Position numbers and translations under genes: made by a program. 64,000 bases of DNA from Ensifer sp. WSM1721 (GTDB taxonomy: Bacteria > Pseudomonadota > Alphaproteobacteria > Rhizobiales > Rhizobiaceae), in contig NZ_CP165782.1 of NCBI RefSeq assembly GCF_000513895.2, positions 1,364,001-1,428,000 on the forward strand, in the 5' to 3' direction. Shown here one piece after another: positions 44,025 through 53,555 of this stretch. Below the pieces are notes generated by a model. It was given only the letters and a program-made list of their open reading frames with translations, did not search any database and was not told the DNA's origin. Every line of letters begins with the position of its first letter. Position 1 is the first letter of the stretch.

Positions 44025-44299
44025 GGCCGACAGGACCTCCCGGCGGTGGCCCGCCTTTTCTCTTGATCTCTTGTTGTTGTTCTACCCGCTTAGCCTATTG
44101 AAATAAATGGGCTCAAATCAGCGCGGAGGCGGTCGCCCCATGTCCACAGAACAATACCGCCCAATGGGCCAAATGGTCGGATTTTGCTGGCGATGCTCCG
44201 CAAACGGTGCATATTACCGCCAAAGTGGCGCCGATTGCCGACAGCAGCGGTGACCGGTGGCACAAGGGACCGGACAAAGGGGACGGGCGGCGCTCGCAC

Positions 44300-45025
44300 A
44301 TGAAGTTCTTCAACTATAGACGCGTTCCTTACGCCGAAATCCGCGCCTTTTCCGTGCATATCCTCACTGCATCCGGCTCGTTCCTGGCGTTCCTCGGAGT
44401 CGTCGCGGCGGCCGAGCACCGTTTCATCGATATGTTCTGGTGGCTCGGGTTGGCGCTGCTGGTCGACGGCATCGATGGTCCGATTGCGCGCAAGGTGCAG
44501 GTCAAGGAAGTCTTGCCGAACTGGTCGGGCGACACGCTCGACAACGTCATCGACTACGTCACCTATGTGCTCCTGCCGGCCTTCGCGCTCTACCAAAGCG
44601 GCATGATCGGCGAGCCCTGGTCATTCGTCGCAGCCGGAGCGATCGTCGTATCGAGCGCTATCTACTATGCCGATATGGGCATGAAAACGGACGAGTATTT
44701 CTTCTCCGGATTTCCGGTCGTCTGGAACATGATCGTCTTCACCCTTTTTGTCATCCAGGCGAGCGAAGTGACTGCATCGGTTGTGGTTTTCCTGTCTGTG
44801 ATGCTCACGTTCCTGCCGATCAATTTCCTGCATCCGGTGCGCGTTAAAAGGCTGAGGCCGCTCAATCTCGGCGTCTTCCTCGCCTGGTCCGTTCTCGGCA
44901 TGTACGCCTTGCTCCTGCATTTCGAGACGCCGCCATGGGTGGTCATTGGCGTGGTTGCGACCGGGCTCTATCTCTACGTCATCGGTTTCGTCCTGCAGCT
45001 TTTTCCCAATCTTGGGCGTGTTTAG
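44300..45025 (+). CDS. pcs: Phosphatidylcholine synthase
   Basis: Condenses CDP-diacylglycerol with free choline to make phosphatidylcholine in one step, the route typical of rhizobia and other bacteria living with eukaryotes. The CDP-alcohol phosphotransferase signature is present in the variant form of this family: DGIDGPIARKVQVKE...SGDTLDNVIDYVTY. Several membrane helices follow. From the ATG at 44300 (MKFFNYRRV) the protein is 241 aa, the length of S. meliloti Pcs as I remember it. An upstream in-frame ATG would add 31 residues without family similarity. It depends on choline uptake from the environment; no choline transporter is adjacent. Confidence 0.95.
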   Translation: MKFFNYRRVPYAEIRAFSVHILTASGSFLAFLGVVAAAEHRFIDMFWWLGLALLVDGIDGPIARKVQVKEVLPNWSGDTLDNVIDYVTYVLLPAFALYQSGMIGEPWSFVAAGAIVVSSAIYYADMGMKTDEYFFSGFPVVWNMIVFTLFVIQASEVTASVVVFLSVMLTFLPINFLHPVRVKRLRPLNLGVFLAWSVLGMYALLLHFETPPWVVIGVVATGLYLYVIGFVLQLFPNLGRV

Positions 45026-45092
45026 AGCGGGACGAAGAAGGGTCCGCGGTTTTCCGCCCGCATTCCATCCAATTGCTTAGAGGAGTTTGGTC

Positions 45093-46070
45093 ATGGCACA
45101 GGCGATCGTCGTTCGCGAACTCGGCGGCCCGGAAGTTCTGAAGATGGAAGGCGTGACGTTGGCGCCGCCCGGACCGGGCGAGGTGCAGATCCGGCAGGTG
45201 GCGATCGGCCTCAATTTCATCGACGTCTATTTCCGCACCGGCCTCTACAAATCGGCAACCGGCCTGCCGTTCGTTCCGGGCAAGGAAGGGGCGGGCGTCG
45301 TGACCGCGGTCGGCGACGGCGTCAACCAGTTTTCGGTCGGCGACCGGGTTGCCTATGCCTCCGCCGACGGCGCCTATGCGAGCGAACGCAACGTCGATGC
45401 CGCGCAGCTCGTGAAAGTGCCGGATGGGATCAGTCTGGAGACGGCCGCCGCGATGATGCTGAAGGGCATGACCGCACAATATCTCTTGAACCAGACGTTC
45501 AAAGTCGGTCCGGAGACGACGTTGCTCTTCCACGCGGCCGCCGGCGGCGTCGGGCTTATCGCCGGGCAATGGGCAAAGGCGCTTGGCGCCACGGTGATCG
45601 GGACGGCGGGATCGCAGGAGAAGATCGATCTGGCGCTCGCCCATGGCTACGACCACGTCATAAACTATCGCAGCGAGAACTTCGTCGCGCGCGTCAAGGA
45701 ACTGACGGGAGGGCGCGGCGTAGACGTTGTTTACGACTCGGTCGGCCGCGACACCTATCCGGGCTCGCTCGACTGCCTCAAACCACGCGGTCTCTGGGTC
45801 AGTTTCGGCAATTCGTCGGGAGCGGTCGAGGCATTCAATATCGGCATCCTGGCCCAGAAGGGGGCGCTTTATGCGACCCGCCCGACGCTGTTCACCTATA
45901 TCGCGACCCGACCGGCACTGGAGGCGTGCGCAAATTCCCTGTTTGATGTTGTGCAAAGCAACAAAGTGCGTATCAATATCAATCAGACTTATCCGCTCGC
46001 CGAAGCCGGCCGGGCGCATACAGATCTCGAAACAAGAAAAACGAGTGGAACGACATTGCTGATTCCCTGA
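45093..46070 (+). CDS. NADPH:quinone oxidoreductase, zeta-crystallin-like
   Basis: Zinc-free MDR-family reductase that passes electrons from NADPH to quinones. Family segments: VVRELGGPEVLKME, GLNFIDVYFRTG, LPFVPGKEGAGVV, then the Rossmann motif AAAGGVGLIAGQWAKALGATVIGTAGSQEK, and GVDVVYDSVG. 325 aa is standard. The ATG at 45093 has AGAGGAG upstream. The ABC transporter ATPase begins within 50 bases of its stop, but a shared role is not evident. Confidence 0.92.
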   Translation: MAQAIVVRELGGPEVLKMEGVTLAPPGPGEVQIRQVAIGLNFIDVYFRTGLYKSATGLPFVPGKEGAGVVTAVGDGVNQFSVGDRVAYASADGAYASERNVDAAQLVKVPDGISLETAAAMMLKGMTAQYLLNQTFKVGPETTLLFHAAAGGVGLIAGQWAKALGATVIGTAGSQEKIDLALAHGYDHVINYRSENFVARVKELTGGRGVDVVYDSVGRDTYPGSLDCLKPRGLWVSFGNSSGAVEAFNIGILAQKGALYATRPTLFTYIATRPALEACANSLFDVVQSNKVRININQTYPLAEAGRAHTDLETRKTSGTTLLIP

Positions 46071-46117
46071 CTGAAGCATTGAAGGCCGGCGGAATCAAAG
46101 AGGGGAAAGAGGGCAGC

Positions 46118-47692
46118 GTGCCTGTTAAGGGACAAACTGCGAGCGGTCCGCTGCTGGCCGTGAGCAACCTGACGAAATTGTTCGGCTCGTTCGCAGCCTG
46201 CAATGCGATCAATCTGCAGATAGAGCCCGGAGAGATCCACGCGCTGCTTGGCGAAAACGGAGCTGGAAAGTCCACTCTGGTGAAGATGCTGTTCGGCGTG
46301 CTTGCGCCGACGGCCGGCGAGATCGCCTGGAACGGCGAGATCGTCCGCATCGCCAGTCCGAGTGACGCGCGCAAGCTCGGCATCGGCATGGTTTTCCAGC
46401 ATTTCTCCCTGTTCGAGGCGCTGACCGTCGCCGAGAATATCGCGCTTTCCATGGACCGTAACGTCTCGCTCGCCCGCGTCGCCGAGGAGGCTTCGCATCT
46501 GTCGCGCGTCTATGGCTTGCCACTGGATCCGAAAGCGCATGTCGCAGATCTTTCGGTCGGCGAACGGCAGCGGATCGAGATCGTGCGAGCGCTTCTGCAG
46601 AACCCACAGCTCATCATCCTCGATGAGCCCACTTCGGTGCTGACGCCGCAGGAGGCGGATCGTCTGTTCGAAACGCTGTTCAAGTTGAAGTCGGAAGGGA
46701 GATCCGTCCTTTACATCAGCCATCGCCTGGAGGAGGTACAGCGCCTTTGCGACCGGGCAACGGTGCTCAGGCACGGCAGGGTCACGGGGGCCTGCGATCC
46801 GCGCGCGGAAACGCCCGCCTCGCTTGCGCGCATGATGGTCGGCAGCGACGTGGCCATCGTCACACCGGAAGGAACAAACACCAGGGGCGACGTGCAGTTG
46901 GAGGCGCGCCACCTTTCCGTGTCGGCGCGAACGCCCTTCGCGGTCTCCCTGAAGAACATCTGCCTCAAGGTCAGGGCGGGCGAGGTCCTGGCGATCGCCG
47001 GTGTCGCCGGCAACGGTCAGAGCGAGCTTTTCGACGCCCTTTCCGGCGAGTATCCGGTGGCCGACGACAACGCCATCCAGATCCGTCAGAAGCCGGTCGG
47101 GACCCGCAACATCAACGCTCGCCGGCTGATGGGAGCGGGCTTCGTGCCGGAAGAGCGGCATGGTCATGCCGCCGTCTCGACGCTCTCGCTGTCCGATAAT
47201 CTCGTGCTCGCCCGCAATCAGTCGGACCGGCGCGCCTTTCTCGGTGGCGGTTTTCTCAAAATCATCCGGCAAGGTGCGGTCAAGGCCGCAACGAAGCGGA
47301 TTGCCGAAGCGATGGACGTCCGCAAGAGCGGTGAGGATCCGCCGGCCGGTTCGCTTTCCGGCGGCAACCTGCAGAAGTTCATTGTCGGCCGAGAACTCGA
47401 CCGCCAGCCGGCCGTGCTTGTCGTCAACCAGCCGACCTGGGGCGTCGATGCTGGGGCGGCGAGCCGCATCCGCCAGGCGTTGGTCGATCTTGCCAAGGCG
47501 GGCTCGGCGGTGCTGGTGATCAGCCAGGACCTCGATGAGATCTTCGAAGTGGCGACCGAGATCGCGGTGATCAGCGAGGGGCGTCTTTCCGACCCCTGTC
47601 CGGCGCGCGAACTCTCACGTGAGAAGATCGGCCTCTTGATGGGCGGGATGTACGGCAAGACCGAAGGCGCGGGAGCTCCCCATGCGCATTGA
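46118..47692 (+). CDS. BMP-type nucleoside ABC transporter, double ATPase subunit
   Basis: ATP-binding subunit with two nucleotide-binding domains, of the type that drives simple-sugar/nucleoside importers with a BMP-family binding protein. Domain 1 (about residues 15-250) has Walker A GENGAGKST, signature LSVGERQRIE and Walker B LIILDEPTS. Domain 2 has a degenerate Walker A (GVAGNGQSE), signature LSGGNLQKFIVGRE and VLVVNQPTWGVD, as is normal for this class. The GTG at 46118 is chosen with GAGGGGAAAGAGGG upstream; an in-frame TTG at 46079 is the alternative. Its end overlaps the permease start by 11 bases, so the operon is coupled. Confidence 0.92.
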   Translation: MPVKGQTASGPLLAVSNLTKLFGSFAACNAINLQIEPGEIHALLGENGAGKSTLVKMLFGVLAPTAGEIAWNGEIVRIASPSDARKLGIGMVFQHFSLFEALTVAENIALSMDRNVSLARVAEEASHLSRVYGLPLDPKAHVADLSVGERQRIEIVRALLQNPQLIILDEPTSVLTPQEADRLFETLFKLKSEGRSVLYISHRLEEVQRLCDRATVLRHGRVTGACDPRAETPASLARMMVGSDVAIVTPEGTNTRGDVQLEARHLSVSARTPFAVSLKNICLKVRAGEVLAIAGVAGNGQSELFDALSGEYPVADDNAIQIRQKPVGTRNINARRLMGAGFVPEERHGHAAVSTLSLSDNLVLARNQSDRRAFLGGGFLKIIRQGAVKAATKRIAEAMDVRKSGEDPPAGSLSGGNLQKFIVGRELDRQPAVLVVNQPTWGVDAGAASRIRQALVDLAKAGSAVLVISQDLDEIFEVATEIAVISEGRLSDPCPARELSREKIGLLMGGMYGKTEGAGAPHAH

Positions 47693-48776
47693 ACTCGAAA
47701 AGCGCCCCAAAATCTCGACGCTGTTCTCCGTGCTTTCGCCGTTCATCGCCTTTGCACTGACCATCGTCTTCGGTGGCATCATGTTCGCGTTGCTCGGCAA
47801 GAACCCCGTCACGGCGCTCTACAGCTTCTTCGTCGAACCCTTGAGCGAAGTGTGGTCGCTCCATGAATTGGCGATCAAGGCCGCGCCGCTGATTTTGATC
47901 GGCGTCGGTTTATCCGTTTGCTTCCGGTCCAATAACTGGAACATCGGTGCGGAAGGGCAATTCATCATGGGAGCGATCGCCGGCTCGATCCTGCCGGTCG
48001 TCTTCTATGACTGGCAGTCGCCGGTGGTGCTGCCGCTGATGATGCTTTTCGGCATGATCGGCGGCGCGCTCTTCGCCGCGGCGCCGGCCTTCCTGAAAGC
48101 ACATATGAACACCAACGAGATTCTGACGAGCCTGATGCTGGTCTATGTGGCCCAGCTCTTTCTCGACTGGCTCGTGCGCGGCCCATGGCGCAATCCGCAG
48201 GGCATGAACTTTCCGGAAACCCGCACCTTCGGCGCCGACGCAATACTCCCGGAGATGATCGCCTCCGGACGCACCCATTGGGGCTTCGCCTTCGCGGTCG
48301 TCGCGGCGATCCTCGTCTGGTTCATGATGCGCTACACCTTGAGGGGCTTTGAGATCACCGTGCTTGGCCAATCCGCACGGGCAGGGCGCTTTGCCGGCTT
48401 TTCGTCACGCAAGATGATCTGGTTCTCGATGCTGTTCTCGGGCGCGCTCGCCGGGCTTGCCGGTATCGCGGAAGTGAGCGGCGCCATCCAGCAATTGCGG
48501 CCGGTGATATCGCCCGGCTACGGCTTCACCGCGATCATCGTCGCTTTCCTTGGCCGCCTCAATCCGCTTGGCATCGTCGCTGCCGGCCTCGTCCTGGCGC
48601 TCACCTATCTTGGCGGCGAGGCCGCACAGCTTTCGATCGGCGTGTCGGAGAAGGTCACGCGCGTTTTCCAGGGGCTGCTGCTCTTCTTCGTGCTGTCGTG
48701 CGATACGCTCATTCATTACCGTATCCGGCTTTTGTGGGAGCGGTTCGCGGCGATCAAGACGGATGAGGCGCACTGA
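47682..48776 (+). CDS. BMP-type nucleoside ABC transporter permease 1
   Basis: First inner-membrane permease of the importer, 364 aa with about eight to ten helices. The BPD_transp_2 family pattern is visible: GLSVCFRSNNWNIGAEGQFIMGAIAG and later GFTAIIVAFLGRLNPLGIV. It overlaps the ATPase gene by 11 bases and shares one base with the next permease start. Confidence 0.93.
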   Translation: MRIELEKRPKISTLFSVLSPFIAFALTIVFGGIMFALLGKNPVTALYSFFVEPLSEVWSLHELAIKAAPLILIGVGLSVCFRSNNWNIGAEGQFIMGAIAGSILPVVFYDWQSPVVLPLMMLFGMIGGALFAAAPAFLKAHMNTNEILTSLMLVYVAQLFLDWLVRGPWRNPQGMNFPETRTFGADAILPEMIASGRTHWGFAFAVVAAILVWFMMRYTLRGFEITVLGQSARAGRFAGFSSRKMIWFSMLFSGALAGLAGIAEVSGAIQQLRPVISPGYGFTAIIVAFLGRLNPLGIVAAGLVLALTYLGGEAAQLSIGVSEKVTRVFQGLLLFFVLSCDTLIHYRIRLLWERFAAIKTDEAH

Positions 48777-49696
48777 TGGGCATCGTCGAAGCAATTCTCC
48801 TGAGCGTCATCACGGCGGCAACGCCGCTCGTCCTCGCGGCCGCCGGCGAGCTCGTCGCCGAGCGGTCGGGCGTGCTCAACCTCGGCGTCGAAGGCATGAT
48901 GATCATGGGCGCGGTCTCAGCCTTCGCAGCCACGCAAATCACCGGTTCGCCCTATGTCGGCGTGCTCGCCGGCATTGCCGCAGGGGTGCTGTTCGCGCTG
49001 CTCTTCGGTTTCCTGACGCTCACGCTGGTCGCCAATCAGGTGGCGACCGGACTGGCGCTGACGCTGCTCGGCCTCGGCGTGTCGGGGATGCTTGGCGAGG
49101 GCTTTCTCGGCATGCAGGGCATCAAGCTGCAGCCGATTACGATCCCGCTCCTGTCGCGAATCCCGTTCCTCGGGCCGCTCCTGTTCCGGCAGGACGCGAT
49201 CTTCTATCTGTCGATCGCGGTCGTCGCGGGCATCCACTTGTTCCTGTTCAGGAGCCGTGCGGGGTTGAAGCTGCGCGCCGTCGGCGACAGTCACGCTTCG
49301 GCGCACGCGCTCGGCGTCGACGTCATTCGCACCCGCTACCTTGCCGTTCTGTTCGGTGGTGCCTGTGCCGGCCTCGCGGGAGCGCAGCTCTCGCTGGTCT
49401 ATACGCCGCAGTGGGTCGAGAACATGTCGGCCGGACGCGGCTGGATCGCGCTAGCACTCGTGGTTTTCGCCTCCTGGCGCCCCTGGCGCGTGGTCGCCGG
49501 CGGATACCTCTTCGGTGCGGTCTCGATCAGCCAGCTTCACGCACAGGCCTTCGGGATCGGCATTCCCTCGCAGTTCCTTTCTTCGCTTCCCTATCTCGCG
49601 ACAATTATCGTACTCATTCTCATATCGCATAACCGGCGCATGACCTTGATCAATACGCCGGCATCGCTCGGCAAGCCGTTTGTGCCGGATCGGTGA
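48776..49696 (+). CDS. BMP-type nucleoside ABC transporter permease 2
   Basis: Second permease, 306 aa, from the same family; the segment ERSGVLNLGVEGMMIMGAVSAF is diagnostic for the shorter partner, and the C-terminal part GYLFGAVSISQLHAQA also fits. It forms a heterodimeric channel with permease 1. Start overlaps the previous stop (TGATG-type). Confidence 0.93.
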   Translation: MGIVEAILLSVITAATPLVLAAAGELVAERSGVLNLGVEGMMIMGAVSAFAATQITGSPYVGVLAGIAAGVLFALLFGFLTLTLVANQVATGLALTLLGLGVSGMLGEGFLGMQGIKLQPITIPLLSRIPFLGPLLFRQDAIFYLSIAVVAGIHLFLFRSRAGLKLRAVGDSHASAHALGVDVIRTRYLAVLFGGACAGLAGAQLSLVYTPQWVENMSAGRGWIALALVVFASWRPWRVVAGGYLFGAVSISQLHAQAFGIGIPSQFLSSLPYLATIIVLILISHNRRMTLINTPASLGKPFVPDR

Positions 49697-49742
49697 AAAA
49701 CAACAACCAGACGGACATTTCTCAAACCGACAGAGGTCAAAA

Positions 49743-50813
49743 ATGAAAAAACTACTCGTCGCCCTCGCAACCACAGCGGCCGTGCTCGGCGTCGTGTCGG
49801 CCGCAGACGCTCAGGAAAAAGCCAAGGTCTGCTTCGTCTATGTCGGCTCGAAGACCGACGGCGGCTGGACCCAAGCCCACGACATCGGCCGCCAGCAAGT
49901 CGAAAAGGAACTCGGAGACAAGGTCGAGACGCAGTTTCTCGAAAACGTGCCGGAAGGCCCGGACGCGGAACGTGCGATCGAACGCCTGGCCCGTTCCGGC
50001 TGCGGCCTGATTTTCACGACGTCCTTCGGCTTCATGGACGCGACGATCAAGATCGCGCAGAAATTCCCTGACGTAAAATTCGAGCACGCGACCGGCTACA
50101 AGACGGCTCCGAACGTCGCGACCTATAACAGCCGCTTCTACGAAGGCCGCTACATCCAGGGGCAGATCGCGGCCAAAATGTCTCAGAAGGGCCTGGCCGG
50201 CTACATCGCGTCCTTCCCGATTCCGGAAGTCGTCATGGGCATCAACTCCTTCGTGATCGGCGCCCGATCGGTCAACCCGGATTTCAAGATCAAGGTCGTG
50301 TGGGCCAACACCTGGTTCGATCCCGGCAAGGAAGCCGATGCCGCCAAGGCGCTGATCGATCAGGGCGCCGACATCCTGACCCAGCACACCGATACGACCG
50401 CGCCGATGCAGGTTGCTGCCGAACGCGGCATCAAGGCCTTCGGCCAGGCCTCCGACATGATCGCCGCTGGCCCGCAGACGCAGCTGACCGCGATTGTCGA
50501 CACCTGGGGCGCCTATTACGTAAAGCGCACGCAGGCTTTCCTCGACGGGAAATGGGAGTCGACGTCTAGCTGGGATGGCCTGAAGGACGGCATTCTGACC
50601 ATGGCTCCCTACACCAACATGCCGGACGACGTGAAAGCGATGGCCGAGGCAACCGAGGCCAAAATCAAGTCCGGCGAACTGAAGCCGTTCACCGGACCGC
50701 TAAACAAGCAGGACGGCAGCCCGTGGCTGAAGGAAGGCGAGACGGTCGATGACGGCACGCTGCTCGGCATGAACTTCTACGTTGAGGGTGTCGACGACAA
50801 GCTGCCGCAATAA
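49743..50813 (+). CDS. BMP-family substrate-binding protein of the nucleoside ABC transporter
   Basis: Periplasmic binding protein of the BMP/PnrA family that delivers purine nucleosides or similar compounds to the two permeases. Signal peptide: KKLLVALATTAAVLGVVSAADA, cleavage after about residue 22. The mature part begins VCFVYVGSKTDGGWTQAHDIG, the family hallmark; later HATGYK and GAYYVKRTQAFLDGKWES also match. 356 aa, no lipobox, so probably soluble. ATG at 49743, preceded by GACAGAGG. Last gene of the four-gene unit, followed by a terminator. Confidence 0.94.
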   Translation: MKKLLVALATTAAVLGVVSAADAQEKAKVCFVYVGSKTDGGWTQAHDIGRQQVEKELGDKVETQFLENVPEGPDAERAIERLARSGCGLIFTTSFGFMDATIKIAQKFPDVKFEHATGYKTAPNVATYNSRFYEGRYIQGQIAAKMSQKGLAGYIASFPIPEVVMGINSFVIGARSVNPDFKIKVVWANTWFDPGKEADAAKALIDQGADILTQHTDTTAPMQVAAERGIKAFGQASDMIAAGPQTQLTAIVDTWGAYYVKRTQAFLDGKWESTSSWDGLKDGILTMAPYTNMPDDVKAMAEATEAKIKSGELKPFTGPLNKQDGSPWLKEGETVDDGTLLGMNFYVEGVDDKLPQ

Positions 50814-51181
50814 TCGGTGCGCGTGTGATAACGGCCGCGTCGAAGAGACGCGCGATAGCAGACCCCGTGCCTTGGCGCGGGGTTTTTGCTTCTTTGCGAA
50901 GCATCTGCTCGGACGTGCAGATGTCGCCATACGCTCCGGCGCTCTCCTTGCATCGTTTCTGAGTCGACGCCGCTTTGACGCGAATGCTCGCTCAACGAGT
51001 GATTGAACGCGTCCTTGCCGTCGCTGATCGCTGCGACACTTCGTGAGACTTTCAGGAATCGCTTATTCGATCTAGTGTTGATTGACTCTGACGCGGGTGC
51101 AATGAGTGGACCATGTTTGGCGTTGCAGCCACTGCGCCACATCCGCCGCGAGCGACGGGGCACATTCTTGGGGGAGACGGG
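50814..51181. other. Spacer between ABC operon and FadR-type regulator
   Basis: About 368 bases: the terminator at 50862-50887, then the promoter region of the regulator gene. No clear operator palindrome of the FadR kind (TNGTNNNACNA) was found. No gene seen. Confidence 0.4.
50862..50887 (+). terminator. Rho-independent terminator of the ABC transporter operon
   Basis: Stem ACCCCGTGC/GCGCGGGGT with one mismatch and a four-base loop, followed by five T. Confidence 0.85.
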
Positions 51182-51934
51182 GTGAAAAGCCTGTTTGAGA
51201 CGGTGATATCCGGCACGCCGAAGCGGACAAGCCATGCGCAGGTGGTGGATCAACTCGGAAAGGCGATTGTCTCGGGAGAGTTCCCGGTCGGCAGCATCCT
51301 GCCCGGCGACCCTGAACTGGCGCTGCGTTTTCGCGTATCGCGAACCGTCCTGCGCGAAGCGATGAAAACGCTTGCCGCCAAAGGCATGATCGTGCCGCGC
51401 GCGCGCATCGGTACCCGCGTCACCCCCAGGAAGGAATGGAACCTCTTCGATAGCGACATTCTGACCTGGCACTTCGCCTGCGGGGTCGATGAGGATTTCC
51501 TCCATCATCTGAGCGAAGTGCGGCTTGCTTTCGAGACGCACGCGGCGGCGCTGGCGGCGAGGAATGCGTCAGAGGCGGAAATAGCGACCATGATGCGGCT
51601 CGCGGTCGCCATGGGCGATGCGAAGCACACGGCCGAGAGCCTTGCTGTGGCCGACCTGAAATTCCATCTCGCCGTTCTCGATGCATCCGGAAATCCCTTC
51701 TTGCGTACGGTCGGGAGCCTGATCGAGGCAGCCCTCGTCGGTGTTTTCAGATTGAGCTCGCCGACGGACGACAAGGGCGGCATAGACGAGGTGGCTCGAA
51801 ACCATATTCGCATCGTCGAGGAAATCGGCAGGAGGAGCGAGACCGGCGCGCGGCAGGCGATGGAACACGTAATCAAATACGGGCGCGAACGCATCCACCG
51901 GGCCTTGTCTGGCAACGAGGGTGGAAAGATGTGA
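51182..51934 (+). CDS. FadR/GntR-family transcriptional regulator
   Basis: Ligand-responsive repressor type: N-terminal winged helix (about residues 17-85, VVDQLGKAIVSGEFPVGSILPGDPELALRFRVSRTVLREAMKTLAAKGMI) and an all-helical FCD effector domain with metal-binding His/Asp pattern (RLAFETHAA, DLKFHLAVLDASGNPFL, RNHIRIVEEI). Subfamily members often control sugar-acid or amino-acid use. The GTG at 51182 has GGGGGAGA upstream; an in-frame ATG at 51113 lacks one. 250 aa. The neighbouring ABC transporter is a possible target, but this is only context. Confidence 0.9.
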   Translation: MKSLFETVISGTPKRTSHAQVVDQLGKAIVSGEFPVGSILPGDPELALRFRVSRTVLREAMKTLAAKGMIVPRARIGTRVTPRKEWNLFDSDILTWHFACGVDEDFLHHLSEVRLAFETHAAALAARNASEAEIATMMRLAVAMGDAKHTAESLAVADLKFHLAVLDASGNPFLRTVGSLIEAALVGVFRLSSPTDDKGGIDEVARNHIRIVEEIGRRSETGARQAMEHVIKYGRERIHRALSGNEGGKM

Positions 51935-52075
51935 CCTTTGGCGCCCCTCCAGCCGCCGATCCGGGAGGACGTGAATTGCAGGGGGGTGATCTTGCCCGGC
52001 CTTTCTGCGTAGCCTATCTGGGGAAAGGTCTCTCCTGAAAAGGGGTGACTTCCCGCCAACGGTGAACCGGAGATC

Positions 52076-53368
52076 ATGTCCGAGCTTCTAGTTATATTTC
52101 TTCTGCTTCTGATCAACGCTTTCTTCGCGCTATCGGAAATGGCAATTGTCGCGGCAAGCAAGCCGTTGCTGCGGCAGATGGTGAAGCAGGGAAACCGGCG
52201 CGCCGATGTCGCGCTGAAGCTCGCTGAGGATCCCGGCAAGTTCCTCTCGACGGTCCAGGTCGGCATTACCCTCGTCGGTATTCTGGCGGGCGCCTATGGT
52301 GGCGCAACGATCGCCGCGAAGATAGCGCCAATGCTGAACGAGGTGGCCTGGATCAACCCCTACGGCAACACGGTTGCAGTGGCGCTCGTCGTTACCCTCA
52401 TCACCTTCCTGTCAGTCGTCGTCGGCGAACTCATCCCAAAACAGCTCGCGCTTCGGAATTCGGAGGCGCTGGCGATGTTCGTCGCTGGCCCGATGACGTT
52501 GCTTTCGCGTATCGCGGCGCCGGTCGTCTATCTTTTCGAGACGGCTGCCGCCGTTGCTATGCGGCTCTTCGGCATGAGGCCCGATGACGCCGATCACGTG
52601 ACGGAGGAAGAAGTCAAGGCAATCATGGCTGAGGGGGTCGAGAGCGGTGCGATCGAAAAAAGCGAACATGAAATGCTGCGTCGCATCATTCGCCTCGGCG
52701 ACCGCAACGTCAAATCGATCATGACCCATCGAACCGAGGTGAGCTTCATCGACGTCAACGACGGCCAGGACGCGATCGGACGCAAGATTCGGCAGTTCGG
52801 CCATTCCCGTTACCCTGTCATCGACGGTCCGACCGGCGAAGTGCTGGGTGCCGTTCTGGTAAAGGAGATACTGAACGCGCCTGCGGGCGGATCCTTCAAC
52901 CTGCGCAACTATGTCCGGGAAATCCTGACCCTGCCGGAGACGGCTTCATGCCTCAAGGCGCTCGAGGCCTTCAAGTCTTCCAGCATCGACATGGCGATGA
53001 TCGTCGACGAATACGGGAGCACGGAAGGAATCGTCACCACGGCTGATATCCTCGAGGCGATCGTCGGCGTCATTCCTTCGAACTATGACGATGTCGAGCA
53101 CGCTCTCATTCGTGCGCGCGACGACGGCAGCTATCTGGTCGACGGACGAACGCCGATCGATGAGATCCACCTCCAGATCGGCATCGAAGGCATCGATTCT
53201 GATGGCGATTTCGAAACGATAGCTGGCTTTCTCGTACAGCAGTTGCGCAAGACTCCGGAGGAGGGCGATGCCGCCGAGGCTCACGGCTACCGCTTCGAGG
53301 TGATCGATATGGACGGGCGGCGGATCGACAAGATCCTTGTCAGCCGAAGTAGCGAGAACATGTCCTGA
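52076..53368 (+). CDS. CNNM/CorC (HlyC-type) transporter-like protein with CBS domains
   Basis: Membrane protein of the DUF21-CBS-CorC_HlyC architecture, once called hemolysin C-like, now linked to Mg2+ and other cation export. The DUF21 membrane part (about 1-190) has three to four helices with the FFALSEMAIVAASKPLLRQM motif. Two CBS modules (about 210-330) include the NVKSIMTHRTEVSFIDV segment, and the C-terminal CorC_HlyC domain (about 345-425) has the FETIAGFLVQQL motif. 430 aa is typical. Single gene; converges with moeA. Confidence 0.92.
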   Translation: MSELLVIFLLLLINAFFALSEMAIVAASKPLLRQMVKQGNRRADVALKLAEDPGKFLSTVQVGITLVGILAGAYGGATIAAKIAPMLNEVAWINPYGNTVAVALVVTLITFLSVVVGELIPKQLALRNSEALAMFVAGPMTLLSRIAAPVVYLFETAAAVAMRLFGMRPDDADHVTEEEVKAIMAEGVESGAIEKSEHEMLRRIIRLGDRNVKSIMTHRTEVSFIDVNDGQDAIGRKIRQFGHSRYPVIDGPTGEVLGAVLVKEILNAPAGGSFNLRNYVREILTLPETASCLKALEAFKSSSIDMAMIVDEYGSTEGIVTTADILEAIVGVIPSNYDDVEHALIRARDDGSYLVDGRTPIDEIHLQIGIEGIDSDGDFETIAGFLVQQLRKTPEEGDAAEAHGYRFEVIDMDGRRIDKILVSRSSENMS

Positions 53369-53555
53369 AGCAGGCGCGAGCTCACCAAAAAGCAAAAGGC
53401 CGGGCGCTACCCGACCTTTCCTCCTCAAACCGCATAGAGCCTGCTAGTCCATCCGTAGTCAGGCGCCGCAGTCGAGTTATTTTCCTTGTTATATGGCGCG
53501 CATGACCGCGGTATGACAGACGGGTCGCGACGGAAAACTGCCGTGCGTCGCGCCG

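Noticed and set aside
53395..53421. Terminator between the CorC-type gene and moeA
   Set aside because: The AAAGG/CCTTT stem has an internal mismatch and no T-tract of useful length.
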